Shown here piece by piece: positions 23,411 to 34,049 of a stretch of 64,000 bases of DNA. The stretch covers positions 10,316,001 through 10,380,000 of the forward strand of contig NC_066589.1 of NCBI RefSeq assembly GCF_905475345.1, read 5' to 3'. Within the stretch, counting starts at the first letter, position 1, and each line of letters starts with the position of its first letter. This DNA is from Vespula vulgaris. Lineage: Eukaryota; Arthropoda; Insecta; Hymenoptera; Vespidae. The notes under the pieces are model-generated. The model was not told the origin of the DNA and searched no databases. It saw only the letters and a list, made by a program, of their open reading frames with translations. A program made the position numbers and the translations under genes.

Positions 23411-26170
23411 ATGATGAGGTTCTCGTGCTTTCCGCGAGCGAGTATTCTCAGTCAGCGTGGCAGCATCAACTTCACGCACGTGAACGAGCACGATGGCGGA
23501 TCGAGCGTATCGAGCGTCGTCGTGGTGAGTACTATCCCCAATCCCCCGACGATACATACGCACGTACGTAGAAGCAAAGAAATTATCGGCCGTCTAGCCG
23601 AGGATTAAAAGTACCTTGACCGCGAGCCACCGTGCGTCTTATCGCGACGCATCTAATTTTTCTGTTTGTCCGGCAATGCGCTAGAATGGAAGCACGAGGA
23701 GTCCCATCGCTACCAGTTACAAGCAGTCGGGCGAGCCGGATCTCACTTATGGCGTCGTAAGTAGAAAGCGCTTCCCGTTTTCCTTCCTCCTTTTTGCCGT
23801 TTCGAAAGTCCGTCACGCGGTCCTTGATACCCTCGATCCGACAGATACGTCCGCTTCCGAATGCCGTCCCGTCGAACGGAACGGTTTGCTCGGCCGCCAC
23901 GAGCAAAAATCGAGCGAGCGAATCTTCCCGGGTGCAGAGCAATCGCGAGCACTTGGAGATTCACGAGGAGAAGAACGAGGCCGAGCAGGAGAACGGATAC
24001 GAGGAGGTAAAACCGGCTAACCCCCGTGGCGGCGTCATCGGGAGGACTCCTACGCCGCCCACCTCGGCGGCGCCTATACCTACCTACGAGAAGGACGCCA
24101 GGTATCTCTCCGTCCATCCACCCGTTCCACCCTCGTTGAGCCCTTTATCTTTCGAGTTTATTCATTCAGGTATCTTTTTGAAATAGGAGCGCGAGACAGA
24201 TAAAGCGCGCCATTTTGGAGAACGAGTTTCTTGGTAATCTCGAGAGCAATCAGGTAGAGTCTCTCGTCTCGGCGATGTATCCGAAACAGTTGCCGCCCAA
24301 TACGATGGTGATTCGCGAGGGAGACATAGGTGAGACGTTGGTATTCGCCGACTTTCGATCCTTCCTGTTCGAACGATCGTTCGGCTCTTACCTTGGCTTG
24401 GCGCTTTTTCAGGATCTCATTTGTACGTGTCGGCGGAAGGGGAGTTCGACATATACCAAGGTACCAAGTTCCAACGAACCTTTGGCCCTGGCGTCGCATT
24501 CGGAGAAATAGCGTTGCTCTACAACACGAAGAGGCTTCGTTCGATCGGAGGTAAGGCTATCTCGCTTGTCGGTTACGTGGACACGTCGCGATGTATATGC
24601 GTGAGAATCGACGATCGAGCGGGCGCCGTCGTTGTCGTTGTCCGTTATTGTCGCGGACCGTCTCCGGTCGCTGTTGAACGCAGCGTACGAGCCACGATCG
24701 CGATTACGATTCTCTTCTTTTGCGAACAGTTAAGAAATCCGGTAAGGTATGGGTACTGGACAGATCGGTCTTTCTGATGGTGATGATGAGGAGCGCCCAA
24801 GATCGGCTCGAAGGCAACATCCGCTTCCTCCAGCGGGTCTCCGTTCTTCAAAAACTACCAGAACCGAAGGATCAGATACTATCGAAGATCTCCGATCTCA
24901 TACGAGTGGTAACGTTGTCTTACTCGCCTATAACGATCGAGTTTTCCGCGATGACTCGCGATATTTCTATCGAAAGGCTCGCTCCTAGGAATTCTTCCCG
25001 GCGGGCGCAAAAATCCTTCGGCAGGGAGAAAAGGGCGACAAGTTCTTCATAATTAGCGGTGGGAACGTAAGAATAACGAAGGACACCGAGTACGGGGGCG
25101 AGGAGGAGTTGGTGGTTCTCGGTAAAGGACAATACTTTGGGGAGAAGGCACTTTACGACGACGAGGGGGAGCATCGTCGGCACGCGAACGCGATCGCCCT
25201 TGCACCTGGCGTCGAGTGCCTTACCCTCGACGGATCGTTAGTCTCGCTTCCATCTTTATTTTTGACAACTTTTCGCTTCGCGTCGTTCTCTCTCTCTCTC
25301 TCTCGCGCGTGACCAACCTCTCGTTCTCACGTCGACGAAACCTTCCTTCAGGTCCTTCCTCAATTATCTGGGCAGCCTCGAGGAGATTCGCAACAAGGAT
25401 TGGCTCGCCGAGTACGAGAAGCAAAAGAGCTCGCTGACGCCGAAGAAATGGACGAACGAGTATTCGAATCTGACGTTGTTCGATCTCGAAACGAGAGGCA
25501 CGCTCGGCGTTGGCGGCTTCGGACGGGTCGAGTTGGTAACGTTAAAGTCCGATCCCGACAAAAGTTTTGCCCTGAAGAAGCTCAAGAAGAAGGTTATGGT
25601 CGATCAGCAACAGCAGGAGCACGTTCTCAACGAAAAGCACATTATGCAGGCCTGCGACTCGCCTTTCATATGCAAGTACGTCTTGATCGTATCGCCGCCT
25701 ATCTCCCTCTTCGAATCGACCCTATCCTCCCTTCTTTCGTCGTAGACTTTATCAAACGTACAAGGATCCCAAATACGTCTACTTCCTTATGGAAATCTGT
25801 CTGGGTGGTGACGTGTGGACGACCCTACAAAAGAGACGATTGTTCGACGACGCCACCGCGCAATTCATGGTAGGCTGCGTCGTCGAGGCTCTGGATCATC
25901 TGCACTCCTTGAACATCGTTTATCGAGATCTCAAGCCGGAAAATCTCATGCTCGACTCTCGTGGTTATCTCAAACTGGTACCGGATCGTCCATGAACGTG
26001 AAACGCTTACGCTCGTGCCTTGCTTCGATCTATATTTATATCTCTCAATTGCTCCTCGCAGGTTGATTTTGGATTCAGCAAAAAGATCGGTCCTGCCAAG
26101 ACGTGGACCTTTGCCGGTACGCCCGAATACGTTGCTCCGGAGATAATATTGAACAAGGGACACGACAGGT

Positions 26171-26209
<39 letters not shown>

Positions 26210-26799
26210 GCGATGGCCGAGCTTAACGAAGGAAATAACGTTGCTCAAAGGGCGGTGGATTATTGGGCACTCGGTATTCTGACGCACGAGCTCCTCGTTG
26301 GCAAGCCACCTTTCCGTGCGGCCGATCACATGACGACGTACAACAAGATACTCAAGGGGATCGAAGTCGTCGGTATACCGAGCATCATTAACAAACATGC
26401 CAACAATTTTATTAAGAAGCTTCTACGGCATTCCGCTTCGGACAGATTGGGCTACCAAAGAAACGGCATACAGGATATACGCGATCACAAGTAAGAATCC
26501 TTGGCGTATCAATATCCCGTCCGATTCATTCCCGTCGTTTTATTTCAGATGGTTTTCCGGATTCAATTGGCAAGCTCTTCAACGATTAGCCTTACCCGCT
26601 CCTATAGTGCCGACGGTAAATTTTCTTCTCTCTCGTTAGTTCTTCGCGACGCAACTTTCTATATTACGTCGTTTCGTCTTATTTCGTTCTTTTCTATTTT
26701 CAGGTGCGAAACCGTATCGACACGCGAAATTTCGAAAGATATCCTCCGGAACGAGATATTCCGCCGGACGAATTTTCAGGTTGGGACAAGGACTTTTGA
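23411..26799 (+). CDS. cGMP-dependent-protein-kinase-like Ser/Thr kinase, copy A (13 exons, 707 aa)
   Basis: Exons: 23411-23524, 23685-23756, 23938-24101, 24187-24329, 24413-24550, 24730-24908, 24989-25236, 25352-25675, 25746-25977, 26062-26168, 26251-26490, 26549-26615, 26704-26799; all phases agree. Order: disordered N-terminus (about 1-116) with a possible pseudosubstrate PRGGVIG; CNB-A (FGEIALLYN); CNB-B (FGEKALYDDE); AGC kinase with GVGGFGRVEL, FALKKLKKK, YRDLKPEN, VDFGFSKK, FAGTPEYVAPE and the C-tail GWDKDF. All catalytic residues are present, so an active kinase is expected. The Arg-Thr-Ala cGMP contact of the phosphate-binding cassettes is replaced by RLR (CNB-A) and RHA (CNB-B). It resembles Drosophila Pkg21D/CG4839-type kinases more than foraging, but orthology is unproven. 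The start is the ATG at 23411 (a second ATG follows), in an exon beginning at 23362. Confidence 0.92.
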
Positions 26800-27964
26800 T
26801 CGAAGGATGATCGTCTCTTCTTCGATCGTTCGCCTCGGGGAAGACTCTTTATTTCGCAATGGCGCGCGTTCCTCGATAAGATTAATCTAAGACGATAAAA
26901 TTATAAATGACACACGATGTAAACGCGTTCCTTTGGGGAAGAAGGTATAGAGAAAAAAAAATCCTAGATACGCGATAAGGATTATCTCGATTAGAACGAT
27001 ATCCGTTCTACTGGCTTTTCCACAATAGAACACTTGAAATCTTTCGATCGAAACTTTTTAGAAGACTCTCCTTCTTAACCGTACGCTATTTTCCAAACGA
27101 TTCTTCTCCATCGATACGCATAGGTGTCTTTAAATTCAACGAATGATATTGTAACGTTACTTTTGAGAATGATATTCTCCGTTTGAATAAATATACCCAT
27201 ATAGCTCGAGACTTTTCGCGTGGAGATGGGAAAAACGTGAAATCGACGACATCGTTTATAACGCCTGAGAGAATATACGTTTTTCAATAAAGAATTTTAT
27301 AAATATTCCTAACTCGTGCGTGTGCGTGCATGCGTGGATTTCGCGTGGCCTTCTGACTCCTCCGTAAAAATGCAAGCAGGAAGGATATATTTCATCGGCG
27401 GCGCTCTCCCCCCCTCTCTCTATCGATCAGTCATCGTGGTCGTTGCCGTCGTAGTCGACGTAATTGTTATCGATCCCGACTCTTTATCGCCGCGGAAACA
27501 AAGAGCTTTTTTTTAATCAAATAGTATGTCAGGGGATTAAACGAAACGCGTATGGTTTATCTGGCTTTAGTTTTTTCGATGCAACGAGCTAACCGAGAGC
27601 GTTATTCTCGACTGATAAGATCTATGCGCAGGGACACTAGCGAAATCGATCAGTCGAGTCTGATATCTCGCTGAGATACCGCGATCGAAAGACTAAAGGT
27701 AATTTCGAGACAAATTTGACCTCGCGAATCCTACCGTCGTCCTTCGGCTAAATATTTCATCGCGCGCACGCGCGGTCACGCGCTCGCGGTTCCCGCGATC
27801 CTTTTCGAATATTCGTCGTCGAGGCGCGCATCTTCCTTCCTCTTAATCTCTCTTTTTTTTTCTAGTCGCTTTATGGCCTTCTTAGCGCTTTATGAATGTA
27901 ATAAAAGTTCGTAGGGGAATAGTCCGGAAAGTTTTTTAGGAGTCGATTTGTAAAAGGACCAAGG
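26800..27964. other. Spacer between the two kinase genes
   Basis: Contains the copy-A 3' UTR. AATAAA occurs at 27186-27191 and 27286-27291, the likely polyadenylation signals. A TGCATG near 27330 lies outside the genes. The remaining roughly 650 bp should include the copy-B promoter; no clear core motif was recognised. Confidence 0.6.
27286..27291 (+). terminator. Probable polyadenylation signal of kinase copy A
   Basis: AATAAA about 490 nt after the stop codon, in AT-rich sequence; another AATAAA is 100 nt earlier (27186). Either could serve. Confidence 0.45.
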
Positions 27965-30871
27965 ATGTCTTTGAAGAGCTTTCGAAGCGGTTTCACGGTG
28001 AAACTAAAGAAAGAAAAACAGCCAAGCAAGACGACGAGCGGTCAGGATTGCATCGACAAGGATTGCTATCGAGAGACGACCAAGTTGCGGAAACACGCCG
28101 TCGTCGGTGAGCTCGAAGACACGAAAATGGCGATATCGACCTACGAGAAAAGTTCACGGTATCTCCGCTTTCCTTCTCTTTCATTTTCCTTCTTAATTGT
28201 CGGCTCTCGCATCGAGATCACGATCGTTCCTACGAGACTCGAGTTTCCCTTTTTCCCGCAGATCGAGGGAGCTCATAAAGCGCGCAATTTCGCAAAATAA
28301 ATTTCTCGGAAATCTAAGAGCGCTCGACATCGAGCAGCTCACGTCCGCGATGCAACCGCAAGAAGTCTTGCCTAATACCAGACTCATTAACGAGGGCGAG
28401 ATAGGTGAGTCGCGCGGAGAGGGAGGTCCGATTCGGTCCCGAATCAATACGAACGAAACGAATTTTCAGGCTCGCATCTGTACGTCTCGGAAAAGGGCAC
28501 TTTTGAGATTTACGTGGGAAAAACGTATCACGGAAAATTCGGAGCCGGAGTCGCTTTCGGCGAACTCGCCTTGCTCTACAATACCAAGAGATTGTGCTCC
28601 ATAGATGGTATCAGACCCATTCGTTGTTTCGTTGCGTCTAATCGCGATTCGATTCAAGTCAAGTCGTTCGCGACTTGATCTCGAGTTACAATACTTTTCG
28701 TTTATCCAGTACAGACGAACGGGAAGGTTTGGGTACTCGACAGAAAGAGCTTTTGCGCCATAATATGGAGATCCATGAAGGAATCCACGGAGTACAATCT
28801 CCAAGTGCTTCGGCAGATCGAGATTCTGAAGGAGCTGCCGGAGGAAGTGCTCTCGAAGATGTCCGATCTAATAGTCGTGGTAAGTCGATGGATCGTCTGC
28901 AAATAATTTAGTTCATTTTACTTTAGCGTATCCTCGGTGTTGCCGTTCGAAATCGCAGGAATTCTTCCGAGGCAACACCCACATTTTCCGCGAAGGCGAG
29001 CCGGGTGACAAGTTCTACATAGTTAACGGCGGCAACGTAAAGATCACCAAGAAGAAATCGTACGGGGCTGACGACGAGCTCATTATCCTCGAGAAGGGCG
29101 ATTACTTCGGCGAGAAGGCGCTTTACGGGGACGAGTGCCGTCGACAGGCGAACGCCATAGCTCTGCCGCCTGGCGCCGAATGTTACACCATCGATAGGCA
29201 GTAAGTTCGTAATCGAAAGTTGCGTCTCTCAAGCCGCTCCACGGGATCGTGGAAGTGGATCGTGCGTACGGATTTACGAAGGAGGAGACGATTTTAGGTC
29301 GTTCATAGATTACCTCGGCGAGTTGGAGTCGATCAAGAACAAGATATGGAAGATCAACAGAAATCCGGCCGTGAAGGACAATTGGAAGGAAGAATTTAAA
29401 GATCTGACCCTGGCCGATATGGAAATCGAGGGTACGATCGGCAAAGGTGGTTACGGGAGGGTAGAATTGGTGACGATCGACTCGATGTCGAGTATAAGTT
29501 TTGCGAGGAAGAAAGTCAGGAAGAGCATGATCACGAGAATGAAGTTACAAAAATTGATCTACAATGAAAAGTACAACCTGATGGCTTGCGATTCTCCTTT
29601 CATTTGCAGGTACCTTGTAATTTCATTTCGTCCACGCGTACACGATCGGACGATATATTTATATTTTCCTGTGTCTCCTCGCCCAAGACACACACGTTAT
29701 GTGCTTGGCACGACGTCGACGGAAGTGGGAAGAAATGTAAATGGTCGATTTTCCAGATTGTTACGAACGTTCAAAGACAAGAGATATCTTTATTTCCTCA
29801 TGGAGGTCTGCCTCGGCGGGGATCTACGAACGGCGTTGCAGAGAAAAGTTCGTTTCGCGTCTTCCGAGGCAAAGTTCGTCGTCGCTTGCGTCCTCGAGGG
29901 CATCGATCACCTGCACTCTCTCGGCATCGTTTACAGAGACCTCAAACCCGAGAACATATTGTTCGACCAGAACGGTTACATGAAACTCGTAAGTCCCCCC
30001 CCCCCCCCTTCAATCGATCATTTTTCCTTGGATCTCGATCGAACGATTAAAATCGGAACGATTACACCTCCGTTATCTGTTGCACGCAGGCCGACCTTGG
30101 ATCGAGCAAATTCATTGGCCCTTACAAGACTATGACGTACGTCGGTACTATCGAGTATTTAGCTCCGGAAGTCATTCAGAGTTTGGGATACAATAGGTCG
30201 GTAGTCGTACATCGATCGATCCATGCCACGTAGAAAATGGTTCGATTCACCTATGTCGTTTGCATCTTTCAAAGGGCCGCCGACTATTGGTCGTTGGGTA
30301 TCGTCGTCTACGAGTTGTTGCTAGGTTGGACTCCGTTTCAAGGTATCAACGAGGTCGAAGTAGGTAACAATATCATCGCGGGTATCGAGGCGATTGAAAT
30401 GCCAAAGATACTTTCCAACTCGGCCAAAGATATTATTCAACGTTTGCTCAAGGCAGATCCTACGAAAAGACTCGGTTACTTGCGAAACGGTGCCACGGAT
30501 GTTCGTCATCACAGGTAAGCGCGGGTTTGTCTCTAAATACCTGCCATACGTGTGCGCGCGCACGCGTCTAAAGAAATTCGTCTAAACGACCCGTACAAAT
30601 GTTACAGATGGTTCAAGGATATAAATTGGAGATCGTTACAAAATCTGTCCATGTCCTCGCCCGTGAAACCCACGGTAATCTCGATTTGAGCGATTCGATG
30701 GAGAGCTCTCGTCCGAGCTTCGAACAGTTCTCGTTTCAAAGATTATTTACTTTTGGTTATTATTTTCGTTCGTAGGTGAAGCATCATCTCGACAGAAGGA
30801 ATTTCGAGAGATATCCGATCGATCGCGACGTGGCACCATTGGATTTTTCAGATTGGGACGAAAATTTTTAA
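27965..30871 (+). CDS. cGMP-dependent-protein-kinase-like Ser/Thr kinase, divergent tandem copy B (11 exons, 646 aa)
   Basis: Exons: 27965-28158, 28262-28404, 28470-28607, 28710-28879, 28959-29200, 29298-29609, 29757-29988, 30090-30196, 30275-30514, 30608-30674, 30776-30871; all phases agree. Seven exons have the same length as in copy A (143, 138, 232, 107, 240, 67 and 96 nt), which shows a tandem duplication. Two cyclic-nucleotide-binding folds (FGELALLYN and FGEKALYGDE) precede the kinase: GKGGYGRVEL, FARKKVRKS, YRDLKPEN, ADLGSSKF, VGTIEYLAPE, tail DWDENF. DFG has become DLG and TPE has become TIE, but Lys, Asp, Asp and the activation-loop Thr remain. Nucleotide contacts read RLC and RQA instead of RTA. 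The N-terminus (KHAVVGE) may hold a pseudosubstrate. No stop or frameshift is seen, so it is not a pseudogene. Confidence 0.9.
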
Positions 30872-31818
30872 GGAAGGGCGCGACGAAACTCCCTTCGAGT
30901 TTCATTCGTCTATGACAATTTATTATTAGAATTAACTAAGTTAAGTCAAGTTTGCGACGTAAGAAGAGAGACGAGGAACTCGATGGCGGACGGATTTGAA
31001 GAAGGCACGTTTGACGCTCGAAGTGACTGCACCGCGACAACGTCCGACAGGGTTCGCGACGTTCGGCCAATCGGAGAGACGACGAGCGCGCATCGCGCTC
31101 GTGCGGCGCAAAGAGCGTACCACCCGGCGACCCCTTCCGTCGCCGTCGACCGAACTATCAGTCCTACTGTCGATGGTCGACGACGCTGTTGGCGAATTGC
31201 AAATGGCGTCACGTAAGGCGATATGAGCGTGCGTGTCCCGTGTAGTAACGCGTACGGACCTCGTCCGGGCGCGGTGCCTCGCGGCCCAGCCTGACGGCGA
31301 CTCTTCTTTCGTTTGGAAGTGCGTGCTTTCGATCGATCAGTGATTTCATACTTTTATCTTCCTTCCACGATCGTTCCTTCTTTTCTTCCTTCTTCCCCTT
31401 CGTCTCGACGTCATCTCCCTTCTCCTTCTTCTGCCTCTCCTTGATGTCGTTGTTGTTATTGTTATCGTCGAAGAGAGGCGCGATAAAAAGAAAGAGTGCC
31501 GCACGCAGAAAGTGTCGATAGAGAAAGAAAGGAGGTGAGTCTGAGATATAGAGGAAGATAGAAAGGAAGGCAAGAGTGCGTATCTCTGTACGTAACGTCG
31601 TCTCTCGGATCGAAGAGAAGAAAGAGATAGCGAACGAATTTTCTTTCGTACCAAGTGGCTACGATACGTTCTCTCGCGAAGGAAGCCCCTTTATCTTTCT
31701 CCCTCTCTCTTCCGCTTTTCCGTTCCTGCTTCTAGATAACGCTCGCTTCTTTCGCGCGCTCGTTCATTATCTGGAAGGAAGAGAAGAGCCTGCTCCAAAG
31801 TCACAAATAGCGCGTACA

Positions 31819-31856
<38 letters not shown>

Positions 31857-34049
31857 TGTGAGATAGCAGAAACGTGGAGGAATCTTGTAACTTTGTAACG
31901 AGCTGTTTTGTGACAGCTCGTTGATTCGAGATTTCGTTGTAAACAACTGTCAGATGGCACGCTTGGATCTCGTCGGTCGGTCCAGACAACGAAACGATAG
32001 CGATTGCAATCGTAACGGCGGTGGGCATAATTGTTTCACGACAAGGCGAAAGACCTCGTCTTTCTTAATCTTCCCGCGGACTGTAAAAACGTACGACGAA
32101 GCAAAGGTATTTGTAACGGCAGGTACAAGACTTGATGAGAAACTGGACTCGTAGACAAGGCGACTCAAGTTGTCGGTTGGACAAGTCATAGTTTAAGAAA
32201 CCATTTCTGGGATTGACGTTCCAGCAAACGGTCTACTCTTTATATTCCTAAAGATAACAATCAGAATGTATTTCTATAAAACTCTTATCGACTTTACGAC
32301 AAGCACGGTTTAGCATCGAGGGAAGAAACTAGACGCTTTGGTTCGAACGGACTTTGTTAAAACTTTAATAGAATCTTGTACGAAGGTCGAAGAGTTCTCC
32401 TTGATCGTTAAAAGTTGTATTTATTTGTCACAAAGGATTAAAAAGTTACAACTAGATAAAAGAATGTAGTTTACGAGCGATATCTCCTGATAAAATCAAA
32501 GAGGGGGATTAACGGTTATCCGCGACAGGAGAATTTTCACGCTCGTTGTCGTTAAGAGAAGAGGAAAGAGGATGGAGGTCGATGGAGAGGAGCGAGCAGC
32601 GAGCAGCAAACGCACGTGTGGGCGAAGCCGAATGTTTGCTCGAGTTGCAGCGACGACGATTGCATAAGAGCGTGCGATGGAGACTACGAGAGTAGTCTCT
32701 ATCTCGCTCTCTTTCTCCAAGCTCCCTCGAGCTCTTCGGCTCGTTATTTATTAAGCCCTTTTCACACACCGTACGCTTGCCTATCTTTAGCGTCGCTTCT
32801 TCGTCGATCGAACCAACTACTACCGGACGCATTCGCGCGTCGCGCGATGCGAGTTTAACGATGGAAATGGAGTTTTAACGAAATCCATTCGTCGATCGAA
32901 GAGTCGACAATTTGGTATCGCACTTTACTACGAATCGATCTTATCGTTCAGTTTCGTCGGGAGGCGAAAGATCGAACGATCGAACAATACGGCGGACGAG
33001 AAAAGAGGGTTTTTTCATCGGCGGCTTAAAAAAGGTCGAAAGGTCGTTGACTCGGAGGATTTCGAGATACTTTCTCGATTGCTAAATTTATCTAACGGTA
33101 TTGCGAAAGAATCGATCGGACCGATGGAAAACTTCCGTCATTGTTATCAAAGTATAGCGAGATCCGACGCTTCTTTACTCGTGTCGTAAATCGGAATAAA
33201 ACGGGTTCGTCCGATACCGCAAACGCGAGAAAAATCTTTTTCTCGATAAATAACGAATGCTTTATTGAAGCGACTCTCTCACCGAGAGAGATAGAGAGGG
33301 AGGGGTGGGGTGGGGTGGGGGGAAGCTCGTCGTCGTCGTCGTCGTCGTAAACCGATAAACAAAAGTTATCGCTTTGTTCGATCCTTCGGTAGAATAAAGG
33401 CACGTTCTTGCGAGAGTGAAAATCTTTCGAGCGTATCTCCGATCGCGTAGCCGCGATTCCAGCGGCAAGTTCGATGTTAGAACTCGAGACTCGCGATCGG
33501 CGCGTCGATCGTCGCGCCGTTCGTAGATAAGGTAGAACGTAAATACTTTTATTAGAATACGACGAGCCGCCGTCCCTGCTCGAAAAATATTTGGCGCGCG
33601 AATTATCGTCGCACCGCGTGTACGTTGGGAAAGATCAAGTAAGATCATCGAGCCGGGACTCGTGCCGAAAACTCGCGAGAGAGAAAGAGAGAGAATTTCT
33701 AACGAGCGAGTTTCGAAGAAAGTCCGCGAGACCTTCGCGCGTGCGTCCGCAATTGCCTAATTTTTGCGCAAACACGCTCTCTCGCGCGCTCGCGCGCGCG
33801 CATGTGCGTGCGTAAACGCGTCGCCTATCGTAAACGGCATAAATTCGAGGGGAGATTAAAACAGGTAAAACGGTCGAACGAGGAGCAGCCACTTGGGAAT
33901 AATTTCGAACAACGAACGTGCCAATTTCAGGGGTAGAAGTTGAAATAACAACTCGATTGTCGGTGTTTAAAAAATGGTGTAAAAAGGAGTGACGATCCAG
34001 GTTTGACGATCCAAACGAGGTGGTTCGAGCGCGGAGAATAGGAAGAGGG
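30872..34049. other. Intergenic region and probable 5' UTR of Mondo
   Basis: No coding gene was recognised. At 31210-31310 the sequence is very CpG-rich, and a consensus donor (GGAG|GTGAGT) follows at about 31533. This could be a noncoding first exon of Mondo, splicing to the acceptor CCAATTTCAG at 33930, 119 nt before the Mondo ATG. GA repeats occur at about 31820-31853 and GTC repeats at about 33327-33348. Confidence 0.45.
33931..34049 (+). other. Mondo: Probable 5' UTR part of Mondo coding exon 1
   Basis: CCAATTTCAG at 33921-33930 is a good acceptor. The following 119 nt lack an ATG in the Mondo frame before 34050, so they read as 5' UTR. Confidence 0.5.

Noticed and set aside
27965..30871. 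Copy B kinase as a pseudogene
   Set aside because: Every exon is open, all splice phases agree, and the catalytic Lys, YRD Asp and DLG Asp are kept.
32338..32356. GGTTCGAAC resembling a tRNA B box
   Set aside because: No matching A box, acceptor stem or cloverleaf could be formed around it.
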